The notes beneath the pieces are model-generated. The model was given only the letters and a program-made list of their open reading frames with translations. It was not told the origin of the DNA and made no database searches. A program made the position numbers and the translations under genes. A stretch of DNA of 7,886 bases from an uncultured Chlorobiales bacterium (lineage in GTDB: Bacteria > Bacteroidota > Chlorobiia > Chlorobiales > Chlorobiaceae), in NCBI GenBank assembly GCA_903901395.1, contig CAIUQW010000401.1:1-7886 (forward strand). Direction: 5' to 3'. Numbering within the stretch: the first letter of the stretch is position 1; each line of letters starts with the position of its first letter. Positions 1-7,142 of the stretch are shown here, piece after piece.

Positions 1-1
1 G

Positions 2-2623
2 CCCTCGTACGCCGACCTCGCCAACGCTCCGGCGCGCTACTCGCACGACTCGTCATGGATGCCCGAGGTGGTGATGATCGCCAAAAGCACCTACGTCTGG
101 CTCGATCAGCTCTCGCGGCAATATGGACGGCACATCGCGCGGCTTCAGGATATTCCCGACGAGGAGCTCGACATGCTCGCCGGGCGCGGATTCACCGCCC
201 TCTGGCTCATCGGCCTCTGGGAGCGGAGCCACGCATCGCGCAAAATCAAGCAGTTGCAGGGCAACCCGGAAGCCAAGGCGTCGGCTTACGCGCTGGAAAG
301 CTACGACATCGCCCACGAGCTGGGCGGCTACGCGGGCTACGTTGATCTGCGCAACCGCGCGATGGAGCGCGGCATCCGGCTCGCCAGCGACATGGTGCCG
401 AACCACACAGGCATCGACTCGGAGCTGGTGCGCCAGCGCCCCGAGTGGTTCCTCTCGGCGAGCGAGCCGCCCTATCCCAACTACACTTACAACGGCCCGA
501 ACCTCAGCGCGGACAGCCGCTATGGCATCCACATCGAGGATGGCTACTGGAACCGCTCCGACGCCGCCGTCACCTTCAAGCGGGTCGATCACCTCACCGG
601 CGACACCCGCTACATCTACCACGGCAACGACGGCACCACCATGCCGTGGAACGACACGGCGCAGCTCAACTTCCTGCATCACGAGGTGCGCGAAGGGGTG
701 ATCCAGCAGATTCTGCACGTCGCCCGCATGTTCCCGGTAATCCGCTTCGACGCCGCGATGGTGCTGGCCAAGATGCACATCCAGCGCCTCTGGTTCCCGC
801 TGCCCGGTCACGCGCCCGGCGTGCCGTCTCGCGGAGGATGGTCGATGAGCATGGCCGATTTTGAAGCCGCCATGCCACAGGAGTTCTGGCGCGAAGTCGT
901 TGACCGCGTCGCAAAGGAGGTACCCGACACGCTCTTGCTCGCCGAGGCGTTCTGGATGCTCGAAGGGTACTTCGTCCGCACGCTCGGCATGCATCGCGTT
1001 TACAACAGCGCCTTCATGCACATGCTCAAGAAGGAGGACAACGCCGGATACCGCCAGCTCATCAAGAAAACGCTGGAGTTCGACGCGGAGATTCTCAAGC
1101 GCTACGTCAACTTCATGAACAACCCGGACGAGGACACGGCCATCGCGCAGTTTGGACGGGGCGACAAATACTTCGGCGTCTGCATAATGATGATCACCAT
1201 GCCGGGCCTGCCCATGTTCGGCCACGGCCAGGTCGAGGGGCTGACAGAAAAGTACGGCATGGAGTACGCCAAAGCCTATTACGACGAGCACCCGGATGGC
1301 GAGCTGGTCGGTCGGCATTACCGCGAGATATTCCCGGTCACGCAGAGGCGTAGCCTCTTCGCGGAGGTGGCCAATTTCCAGCTCTTCGATCTCTACGCGC
1401 CGGACGGCCAGGTCAACGAAAACGTTTTCGCCTACTCCAACCGGCTTGGCGAGGAGCGCTCGCTCTTCATCTACAACAATCGCTACGACGCCTCAAAAGG
1501 GTGGATCCGCCTCTCGGCAGCGCGGCTCGACAACGGCTCGTTCAGTCAGACGCTGCTCGTCGACGCCCTCCTGCTGCCGCACGAGCACGACAGCTACGCG
1601 ATCTTCCGCGACCACCAGAGCGGCCTCGAATTCATCCGCTCATGCGCCGCGATCCGGGACAACGGCATGTACGTCGCGCTCGGCGGATACCAGTACAACC
1701 TCTTCCTCGACTTCCGCCTTGTCCGCCCCTCGAAGCTCAAGCCCTACGACCGCGTCTGCCAGGAGCTTGACGGCAGAGGCGTCGGATCGGTCGAACTCGG
1801 AGTGCTCTCGATGAGCCTGAGGCCGATCCACGATATTGTGACGACGGGACTCGAACGCCTTATGCGGGAGCCTTCCGAAACCGTCGATCCGGATCGCCAG
1901 GCCGAACAGTTCGGCACAGCGTGCGCGGAACTCCTCGAAAGCTTCTCGGAGCGTTTCGGCGAGATCATGGAAACACCGCTGACGCCACCGACAGGCATTG
2001 CCGGGCAAGCTGCGGAGAGCTACTACACAGCCCTGCGTTTCGAGACTGCGCTCGGAGATATTCCCGGCTCGAACCGCATCAAGACCGCTCTCGGCATCGC
2101 TGGAAAGGAGGAAAATGCTTTCAGGCCATTGGCGAAAACGCTCATCGCGCTCGACGCCATGCAGCAGATGCTGCAACAGAACGGCCTTCTCGATGAGCAG
2201 ATCATCGACCAGTTGTTGCTCGGCGAGACGCTGAAAACACTCGTGGCAGACAAAACCTCATGGCCCATCTACGGCGCGGAAGCGGTCGATCTTTTCAGTT
2301 GCCTGCTCTCACGGCGGACACACTCCGAATGCAACAAGACCCCGGAAGATCAGCTCATGCAGTCGATCAGAACCCTGCATGAATCCGGCGACCGCCATCT
2401 CAGCAACTTCTTGCAGATACAGCACCTGCACGGCAAAGAGTGGTTCCGCGAGCGGCAACTCATCATCCTCGCCGCATGGCTCATGGCTCAAGCGATGCTC
2501 GACAGCGATAAACCCAGCCTGAACGCATGGCTCGAAGCGATAGAAAAGCTCGAAACCTCCGCCTTCCTCAGCGGCTACGAGCTGGGCGCGTTACTCCAGC
2601 CAGCAAAGAGCGCTGGGGTATAA
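2..2623 (+). CDS. GH13 alpha-amylase family protein, 5'-truncated by window edge
   Basis: The frame is open from base 2, so the gene starts before the window; the ATG at 59 is internal. 873 residues are visible, ending at TAA 2621–2623. GH13 (beta/alpha)8-barrel signatures occur in order: region I DMVPNH (389–406); a region V/strand-like stretch around 650–690; region II RFDAAM with the nucleophile Asp at 749–751; region III LLAEAFW with the acid/base Glu at 944–946; region IV FMNNPDED from 1112, with the third acid probably Asp 1127–1129. Region IV normally reads NHD; here His is Pro (1124–1126). A beta-rich C domain seems to follow (about 1400–1850), then roughly 250 mainly helical residues I do not recognise. 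All three catalytic acids are present, so hydrolase or transglycosylase activity on an alpha-glucan is plausible. Substrate is unknown. No signal peptide can be judged without the N-terminus. It is convergent with petB and shares a terminator with it. Confidence 0.9.
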   Translation, partial: PSYADLANAPARYSHDSSWMPEVVMIAKSTYVWLDQLSRQYGRHIARLQDIPDEELDMLAGRGFTALWLIGLWERSHASRKIKQLQGNPEAKASAYALESYDIAHELGGYAGYVDLRNRAMERGIRLASDMVPNHTGIDSELVRQRPEWFLSASEPPYPNYTYNGPNLSADSRYGIHIEDGYWNRSDAAVTFKRVDHLTGDTRYIYHGNDGTTMPWNDTAQLNFLHHEVREGVIQQILHVARMFPVIRFDAAMVLAKMHIQRLWFPLPGHAPGVPSRGGWSMSMADFEAAMPQEFWREVVDRVAKEVPDTLLLAEAFWMLEGYFVRTLGMHRVYNSAFMHMLKKEDNAGYRQLIKKTLEFDAEILKRYVNFMNNPDEDTAIAQFGRGDKYFGVCIMMITMPGLPMFGHGQVEGLTEKYGMEYAKAYYDEHPDGELVGRHYREIFPVTQRRSLFAEVANFQLFDLYAPDGQVNENVFAYSNRLGEERSLFIYNNRYDASKGWIRLSAARLDNGSFSQTLLVDALLLPHEHDSYAIFRDHQSGLEFIRSCAAIRDNGMYVALGGYQYNLFLDFRLVRPSKLKPYDRVCQELDGRGVGSVELGVLSMSLRPIHDIVTTGLERLMREPSETVDPDRQAEQFGTACAELLESFSERFGEIMETPLTPPTGIAGQAAESYYTALRFETALGDIPGSNRIKTALGIAGKEENAFRPLAKTLIALDAMQQMLQQNGLLDEQIIDQLLLGETLKTLVADKTSWPIYGAEAVDLFSCLLSRRTHSECNKTPEDQLMQSIRTLHESGDRHLSNFLQIQHLHGKEWFRERQLIILAAWLMAQAMLDSDKPSLNAWLEAIEKLETSAFLSGYELGALLQPAKSAGV

Positions 2624-2666
2624 GAATCATCTGCCCACTTCGTCCACAAGCGCCAAATCCACCAGC

Positions 2667-2702
2667 AACGAAAAAACCCGGTCAAAGCCGGGTTTTTTCG
2701 TT
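2667..2702. terminator. Bidirectional intrinsic terminator between GH13 gene and petB
   Basis: Perfect 15-bp inverted repeat: AACGAAAAAACCCGG at 2667–2681 and its exact reverse complement at 2688–2702, with the 6-nt loop TCAAAG. A GC-rich stem base-pairs five C/G positions and runs straight into six T on either strand (T 2693–2698 on plus; A 2671–2676, read as T, on minus). It lies 43 bp after the GH13 stop and 23 bp after the petB stop. It therefore fits a rho-independent terminator working for both convergent transcripts. Confidence 0.9.
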
Positions 2703-2725
2703 ACTGCCAATAAGCTATTGCTCAC

Positions 2726-4024
2726 TCATTTCGGCATGTGCAAAACGTAAGAGTCATACACCCTGTAGGTGTTGATCAAGAGGAACGCCAGCACGAACAG
2801 GCCGAATGCGGTGAAGAGAGGGCTTTTCTTCTCCTGCGATGCCTGACGGTCGATGAAAGGCACCAGCATCCAGACAACACCACCGATGGTGAAGAGGATG
2901 ATGGCAAGAAGCTCGCCGCCCTCGAACTTGAAGTCCTTCAGGAGCTGGAACTGCGCCCAGAAGTACCACTCCGGCTTGATGCCAAGCGGCGCGGGAGTCA
3001 GCGGATCAGCCTTCACACCGATTTCCCACGGGAAAACCACAGACAGATAGACGATCAGCGCGAAACCGATCAACCATCCGATGCCGTCCTTGGCGAGGAA
3101 GGTCGGGAAGAATTTGTCGTAGCCCTTGATGAGGCCAGCCTCTTTGTAGCCGATCGGGGCGGAGGTGCCGAGAACCTGCACGAGAGTCAGGTGAGCGGCA
3201 AGCACCAGCATCACGAGGCCAGGAAGCAGCACAACGTGCAGCGAGAACATGCGGGTGAGGGTCTCGCCGGAGACATCGGTGCCACCGCGAAGGATATCGA
3301 CAAGGAACGCGCCGCCGGGAGCGACTTTCGGCACTTCGGTGCCAACCTGGGTAGCAAAGAAAGCCAGCTCGTTCCACGGCAGGAGGTAGCCGGTGAAGCC
3401 GAAGCCGAGGCTGAGCACGAGCAGGAGGAAGCCGCTGACCCACATCAGCTCACGAGGTTTGCGGTAGGACTTCATGAAGAAGGTGCTGAACATGTGGATG
3501 AACAGCATGAGAATCATCATGTTGGCGCTCCATGCGTGTACCTGGCGAAGCAGCCAGCCGAAGGGAACATCCTTCTGGATGAAGACGAACGAGGCGAAAG
3601 CGGAGGCTTCGGTCGGTTTGTAGTACTGGAGAAGGAGAAGACCGGTGACGATCTGGATGATGAAGAAGAAGAGTCCGAGTCCACCGAAATAGTACCAGAA
3701 GGAGAGGCGATGCTTCGGCACCTCTTTGTGCTTCATGTAATCGATGATCGGGTTGAGCACGTAGAAGCGCTCCTGCAACCATGCAGTCACGGGGTTCAGC
3801 TTGGAATCCTTGTACGGATCAGCCTCGGGGCGATCTACCGGAGGTTTGTAGACGCCGGAGGATGCGGCGGCAGCCGGTGCAGCCGGTTTGGCGGGTGCTT
3901 TCGGCGCACCTGGCGCGGCGGGTTTGGCGGCAGCCGGTGCCGCGGGCTTCGCAGCGCCGGGGGCCGCCGGTTTCGGCTTGGCCGGCGCGTTGCCTGCTTC
4001 CGGCTTCTGGGTGTTTTCAGCCAT
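2726..4024 (-). CDS. petB: Cytochrome b of the Rieske/cytochrome b complex (fused b6–subunit IV type)
   Basis: 432-residue membrane subunit that carries the two b haems and the quinol sites of the green sulfur bacterial bc-type complex, moving electrons from menaquinol to Rieske/c-type carriers. Helix B has His163 and His177; helix D has His263 and His278. The helix D spacing of 15 is the b6 type (14 in mitochondrial-type cytochrome b). The Qo motif PEWY is at 351–354, and [11 protein letters not shown] at about 208–217 ends helix C. I count seven membrane helices (about 108–134, 165–185, 193–215, 258–286, 314–335, 372–391, 403–420), i.e. b6 plus subunit IV in one chain, with no eighth helix. 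Residues 1 to about 75 are an extra hydrophilic extension, Pro/Ala/Lys-rich at 14–55. No cysteine occurs in the protein. The ATG is supported by AAGGGAG nine bases upstream. It lies 36 nt after petC, so probably cotranscribed. Confidence 0.97.
   Translation of the reverse strand: MAENTQKPEAGNAPAKPKPAAPGAAKPAAPAAAKPAAPGAPKAPAKPAAPAAAASSGVYKPPVDRPEADPYKDSKLNPVTAWLQERFYVLNPIIDYMKHKEVPKHRLSFWYYFGGLGLFFFIIQIVTGLLLLQYYKPTEASAFASFVFIQKDVPFGWLLRQVHAWSANMMILMLFIHMFSTFFMKSYRKPRELMWVSGFLLLVLSLGFGFTGYLLPWNELAFFATQVGTEVPKVAPGGAFLVDILRGGTDVSGETLTRMFSLHVVLLPGLVMLVLAAHLTLVQVLGTSAPIGYKEAGLIKGYDKFFPTFLAKDGIGWLIGFALIVYLSVVFPWEIGVKADPLTPAPLGIKPEWYFWAQFQLLKDFKFEGGELLAIILFTIGGVVWMLVPFIDRQASQEKKSPLFTAFGLFVLAFLLINTYRVYDSYVLHMPK
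3860..3985 (-). repeat. Pro/Ala/Lys low-complexity repeat at the cytochrome b N-terminus
   Basis: Codons 14–55 of petB encode a degenerate repeat. The pentapeptide KPAAP recurs at residues 18, 26, 34 and 46, separated by Gly/Ala/Pro filler. At the DNA level it is a GC-rich imperfect tandem array and could vary in length between strains. The encoded segment should be disordered and positively charged. By the usual cytochrome b topology (N-terminus inside) it would be cytoplasmic. Confidence 0.8.
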
Positions 4025-4033
4025 ATGTATTGA

Positions 4034-4040
4034 CTCCCTT
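4034..4040 (-). promoter_or_regulatory. Shine–Dalgarno site of petB
   Basis: Minus-strand AAGGGAG lies nine bases before the ATG at 4024, inside the 36-nt petC–petB spacer. It fixes the long start, so the Pro/Ala-rich extension is very likely translated. Confidence 0.75.
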
Positions 4041-4060
4041 GATTTTCAGGTATTGATTGA

Positions 4061-4606
4061 TTACGCTATCGAGACGACGATGCTGTCACCGTCGATCTTT
4101 GCCTTGTACTGCTTCAGCGGCTTGGGCTGCGGGCCGGAGATGATCTCGCCGGTCTGCTTGTACTTCGCGCCGTGGCACGGGCAGGCCAGCTCGTTTGCGG
4201 CTTCTTCCCAGTGCACCAGGCAGCCAAGGTGGGTGCAGACAGCGCTGACCGCCGTCAACGTGCCGCCATGATTGACGACGATAACCTTGTCGGTGTTGAA
4301 CTGGAAAATCTTGCCGCTGCCTTCCGGAACTTCAGATGCCTTGCCGACCGTCAGTTCATTGACGATTTTCACCTTTTTCTCGGGAGGAATGATGTACCTG
4401 ACAACCGGATAGATCGCGCTGACCGCAACGACTGCGCCGACGCCACCAACGATCTTGTGCAGAAAGCCCCTGCGTTCGAAATCGACACCCTTGAGCCCAT
4501 CCTCACGCGGTTTCCCGCCGGTAACCGCACCGGCTGATGCGGGAGCTGCTCCCTGACCCAGCGAACTCATTCGTGCCGGGCTTTTAAAATTACCAGTTTG
4601 CGCCAT
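4061..4606 (-). CDS. petC: Rieske [2Fe-2S] iron-sulfur protein
   Basis: 181-residue high-potential iron-sulfur subunit that takes the first electron from quinol at the Qo site of cytochrome b. The cluster boxes are intact: C124-T-H126-L-G-C129 and C142-P-C144-H145. Cys124/His126 and Cys142/His145 are the expected ligands, and Cys129/Cys144 the expected disulfide. The N-terminus has about 43 Gly/Ala/Ser-rich residues, then a twin-arginine motif ERRGFL (44–49) and a single hydrophobic segment (about 51–73). This fits a Tat-dependent, uncleaved membrane anchor with the cluster domain in the periplasm. The ATG is supported by AAAGGAG ten bases upstream. It is followed by petB after 36 nt. No cytochrome c1 or f gene follows, as known for green sulfur bacteria. 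Confidence 0.97.
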   Translation of the reverse strand: MAQTGNFKSPARMSSLGQGAAPASAGAVTGGKPREDGLKGVDFERRGFLHKIVGGVGAVVAVSAIYPVVRYIIPPEKKVKIVNELTVGKASEVPEGSGKIFQFNTDKVIVVNHGGTLTAVSAVCTHLGCLVHWEEAANELACPCHGAKYKQTGEIISGPQPKPLKQYKAKIDGDSIVVSIA

Positions 4607-4616
4607 TACTGTCTAT

Positions 4617-4623
4617 CTCCTTT
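4617..4623 (-). promoter_or_regulatory. Shine–Dalgarno site of petC
   Basis: Minus-strand AAAGGAG, ten bases before the ATG at 4606. It supports the chosen start, which keeps the long hydrophilic N-terminus before the twin-arginine motif. Confidence 0.75.
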
Positions 4624-4849
4624 AAATGACTTGAGTTGTATGAATCCAAAAGGCATCCGTCGTCTGAGGGTTTCTCTTGAGAGATTCGCCGGGTGGGCGC
4701 CTCCACGTTCCGGTTTCACGCTGGTTGCCGGAAATACGGAAGGCTCGAACAGACTGACATGAAATTTAAAATTATTTCCTGTTTATACAAAGACGCCTAA
4801 AAAAAGCGCCATAAGAGGCTGAAACGCTATCAGAATATATAATAATGAG
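4624..4849 (-). other. crtC–petC gap, probable petCB promoter and leader region
   Basis: No gene found. In the direction of petC, the half next to crtC (about 4755–4849) is AT-rich and contains TATAAA (minus strand, 4787–4782) among other weak -10-like strings. I found no convincing -35 partner. The half next to petC (about 4680–4745) is GC-rich and can form small hairpins: TTCCGG 4708–4713 with CCGGAA 4728–4733 (14-nt loop), and CGCC 4687–4690 with GGCG 4696–4699. An AT-rich promoter followed by a structured 5' leader is plausible. There is no good terminator behind crtC, so read-through into petCB is also possible. Confidence 0.35.
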
Positions 4850-5980
4850 TTAGAAACGCAGGCGATCAAAATGGTGCTTGAAAAAATTGTACAGGAAGTA
4901 CATTGCGGAGCGTTTTCCGTCATGCCAGACGCGGCTGGCCGTAAAAAATTGCATCAGCTTCGAATGCAAAGGCGCAGGGTTCAGAAATTCGGAGATGCCG
5001 CCAATCCGCTCGAACCGCTCGTCGGATACTTCGACGGTAACGTCTGATGTGTAGCGGAGATAGAAAGGCCCCGCATCGAGAGCCTTACGGTGTTGCACCT
5101 CGATGGCGACAGTGCCATCCTGCAACCGGAGCGTTCTGGCATGAGGCGGCGCGAACAGTCCCCGCGTGAAACGGCTCTCGCTCACGCTCACAGCATTGAA
5201 CACCGACTGCTCGCCGCTTTCGTGATCACGCACCAGCATGACTGCCTGCGGTTTGGAGGCGCGGTTTTTCAAAAACACCACGTAATAGATCAGATCGTAA
5301 CGCTCCGAAAAGGTCCTTCCCCAATACCACCGGTCAATCGACTCGTACATCGGCACGATGCCGAGGTTGTGATCGTGATAGCCGCGTCCCCGAAAATTCA
5401 GAACCTGCCGCTTGCCGGAGGAGATCGATCTGATGTCGAGCACGCCAAGCACCTCGGCTTTCGGCACGCTCAGCACCCACTGATGGCGGAAATCGACGCC
5501 GTCATGCACCGTGGTGTCGAGGTGATAATCAAAGCGATGTCGCGGGCGAAAGGAGAACGAGGCGTGAACCGAGCGGTCTCGCGCCGGAAACGAAAAGTCG
5601 ATGGTGAGGCGATACTCGTCGCGCGACGGGTCGTAGACAAAGCGGTTCCCCTCAAACCGCACGCCGATTCCCCCATCTTCGGCGGCAAACAGTTCGCGTC
5701 CGCCTTCCTTGATGAAATTGATCCTCTCTTTGCCGTTTTCGTAGAGCTGAAAACTGAAGCCCGCATAATCGACCGGATCGGGCTGGTCGTTGCGGCGGCG
5801 GGCTTTCCAGTCCTCGTAATGGCTCAGGTAGTAAGGCGAAAAAGCAAAACCGGCGAACCAGATGACGACCACGGAGATTCCCTGCGCCTCATCCTCGGCA
5901 TCGAAGTACCACCACTCGTAGGAACCCGGAGCATCGAGCCGGTGCCATGCCTCCTGAAGCGGATCGGTCGTGATGTTCAT
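4850..5980 (-). CDS. crtC: Carotenoid 1,2-hydratase (CrtC type)
   Basis: 376-residue protein of the CrtC family. These enzymes add water across the terminal C-1,2 double bond of acyclic carotenoid ends. In green sulfur bacteria the product is hydroxylated gamma-carotene/chlorobactene, which is then glycosylated and acylated for the chlorosome. Visible signatures are YEWWYFDA near the N-terminus (21–28), a Trp/Tyr-rich stretch DRWYWGRTF (216–224), and the strongly family-like GYHDHNLG (200–207). No signal peptide or membrane helix is evident. The ATG lacks a clear Shine–Dalgarno, but an in-frame TGA at 6017–6019 leaves no better upstream start. It sits 243 bp before petC on the same strand. 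The assignment is by motif recall; a lipocalin-like CrtC/AttH relative of other specificity is the main alternative, made unlikely by the photosynthetic neighbours. Confidence 0.9.
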   Translation of the reverse strand: MNITTDPLQEAWHRLDAPGSYEWWYFDAEDEAQGISVVVIWFAGFAFSPYYLSHYEDWKARRRNDQPDPVDYAGFSFQLYENGKERINFIKEGGRELFAAEDGGIGVRFEGNRFVYDPSRDEYRLTIDFSFPARDRSVHASFSFRPRHRFDYHLDTTVHDGVDFRHQWVLSVPKAEVLGVLDIRSISSGKRQVLNFRGRGYHDHNLGIVPMYESIDRWYWGRTFSERYDLIYYVVFLKNRASKPQAVMLVRDHESGEQSVFNAVSVSESRFTRGLFAPPHARTLRLQDGTVAIEVQHRKALDAGPFYLRYTSDVTVEVSDERFERIGGISEFLNPAPLHSKLMQFFTASRVWHDGKRSAMYFLYNFFKHHFDRLRF

Positions 5981-6317
5981 GCCGGGAACTGAGGATGTGA
6001 TGACGCGTCGGCGGAATCAAGGCATGACAGACGGAAATGCCGCGCAGCCCGCACAAGGGAATGTGGAGAAGAGAGAAGAATTCGGATGCGCATACGTTCA
6101 AAAACTTCGCCAACGATCTTGTTGAAACCCTGAAAATACCGGCACGAAAGTCAAAAATTTCAACCAAGATAGCGCTTTCCCGGCGATTAATCAGCAAATG
6201 GAGAGCAAAGGGCAGCTCCTTCCCTGCTTGAACGGAAGTGAGTTGATAATTGATAGTTGAAGATGGAAGAGGAGATGGAATCACACCATTCCCATAATTA
6301 TCAACTGTCAACTCTCT
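5981..6317. other. Gene-free gap between murI and crtC
   Basis: 337 bp without a supportable gene. The short frames crossing it (for example 64 residues on plus at 6037–6231) have no recognisable motif, no good ribosome site and an unlikely composition. The stretch is less GC-rich than the neighbouring genes. It should contain the crtC promoter, but I cannot point to a convincing -35/-10 pair. The murI-side end (6241–6313) holds an inverted heptamer repeat. Confidence 0.6.
6241..6313. repeat. Heptamer tandem repeats arranged as an inverted repeat
   Basis: Left block: three tandem heptamers AGTTGAT, AATTGAT and AGTTGAA at 6241–6261. Right block: the same unit inverted, ATCAACT and GTCAACT at 6300–6313. 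The exact arms AGTTGATAATT (6241–6251) and AATTATCAACT (6296–6306) pair over 11 bp, and a second small stem GGAAT/ATTCC (6277–6281 with 6288–6292) sits inside. It ends four bases from the murI stop. There is no T-run after the stem on the minus strand, so it is not a standard terminator. Intergenic short tandem heptamers of this kind are known from several bacterial groups. Confidence 0.7.
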
Positions 6318-7136
6318 TCACATTCCGACCAGCTCTACATCCGGCAGTTCCGTGCCCATGAAAAGGCGGTAGAGTTCGCGGAACTTTTGTGGGAGGTCGC
6401 TGACCAGCAGGTGCGGCAGCGGTTTTTCGGTTCCGGTGTTGCGTATGTTCCGCGAGGCGAGCAGCTCTCCGGCCTTTTTGGCGACCGCTTCGGCGGAGTC
6501 GATGATGGTGATCTTCGGCCCGGCGATGCTTTCGATCACTTTGCGGAGGATCGGGTAGTGCGTACAGCCGAGCACGAGGGTGTCGATCTCCTTGCCCGCG
6601 AAGGCTGCAAGGTACTCTTCGGCGACGAGCTGGGTGGCGGGGTGGTCGATGAACCCCTCCTCGGCGAGCGGCACGAAAAGCGGACAGGCTTTCGGGAACA
6701 CTTCAAGCGCTTCGTTTTCGTCCTGGATCGCGCAGGTGTATGCGTGCGAGCCGATGGTGGCCTGGGTGCCGATGACGCCGATTCTGCCTGATTGCGTCCT
6801 CTCGGCGGCCAGCTCCGCGCCCGCCCTCAGCACACCGATGACCGGAACGCCGCCAGCAGTCTGCTCGACCACATCGAGCGCCAGCGCCGAGACGGTGTTG
6901 CAGGCCACGATGATCAGCTTCGGCTGATGCTTCATCAAAAGCTCGGTATCCTCGCGGGCGTACTTGCGGATCGTGACCTGCGATTTCGGGCCGTAAGGCA
7001 CGCGAGCCGTGTCGCCGAAGTAGATGATCCGCTCCGCAGGCAACGCTGCCTGCACCGCCTTAACGACGGTCAGCCCGCCAATGCCCGAGTCAAAGATGCC
7101 GATCGGGCTGTCAGAAGAAACCTTGTGCTGCGGCAT
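6318..7136 (-). CDS. murI: Glutamate racemase
   Basis: 272-residue cytoplasmic enzyme, normal family length, that interconverts L- and D-glutamate without a cofactor to supply D-Glu for peptidoglycan. The two-cysteine active site is complete: GIFDSGIGG (13–21) with Asp16-Ser17, [11 protein letters not shown] (39–49), ACNTVSA with Cys79, the PLAEEG region with acidic Glu159/160, and LGCTHYP with Cys191 and His193. The ATG lies six bases after the ychF stop and in the same frame (TAA-GCC-ACT-ATG). There is no upstream Shine–Dalgarno, so expression is probably coupled to ychF translation. The inverted heptamer repeat begins just after its stop. Confidence 0.97.
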   Translation of the reverse strand: MPQHKVSSDSPIGIFDSGIGGLTVVKAVQAALPAERIIYFGDTARVPYGPKSQVTIRKYAREDTELLMKHQPKLIIVACNTVSALALDVVEQTAGGVPVIGVLRAGAELAAERTQSGRIGVIGTQATIGSHAYTCAIQDENEALEVFPKACPLFVPLAEEGFIDHPATQLVAEEYLAAFAGKEIDTLVLGCTHYPILRKVIESIAGPKITIIDSAEAVAKKAGELLASRNIRNTGTEKPLPHLLVSDLPQKFRELYRLFMGTELPDVELVGM

Positions 7137-7142
7137 AGTGGC

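Noticed and set aside
59..61. ATG at 59 as the start of the GH13 gene
   Set aside because: The same frame is open back to the window edge with amylase-like coding sequence, so the gene starts further upstream.
53..1318. 421-residue open frame on the minus strand opposite the GH13 gene
   Set aside because: It has no family resemblance, and the sense strand encodes an ordered series of GH13 motifs. Long antisense frames are expected from the GC-rich codon bias.
2738..4033. 431-residue open frame on the plus strand opposite petB
   Set aside because: The antisense product is charged and low-complexity with no domain, while the sense strand is an unmistakable cytochrome b. It would also be transcribed through the terminator at 2667–2702.
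4623..4645. TTGGAT and TTTAAA with 17-bp spacing just before petC, as a promoter
   Set aside because: The would-be -10 box overlaps the petC Shine–Dalgarno, so transcripts would start after the ribosome site.
4799..4819. T-run on the minus strand after crtC as an intrinsic terminator
   Set aside because: Seven T are present, but the only hairpin in front is a 3-bp GCC/GGC stem, too weak to call.
5090..5992. 300-residue open frame on the plus strand opposite crtC
   Set aside because: It is a shadow of the crtC codon bias with no recognisable motif or ribosome site.
6037..6231. 64-residue plus-strand frame in the murI–crtC gap
   Set aside because: It has no Shine–Dalgarno, no homologue I recognise and no transcriptional context. 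It could be real only if conserved in relatives.
5889..6311. 140-residue minus-strand frame across the murI–crtC gap
   Set aside because: It starts in the heptamer repeat and runs out of frame into crtC; no motif, composition unlike the neighbours.
6241..6313. Heptamer inverted repeat as an insertion sequence or CRISPR remnant
   Set aside because: There is no transposase, no target-site duplication I can see and no spacer-like spacing; the units are only seven bases long.
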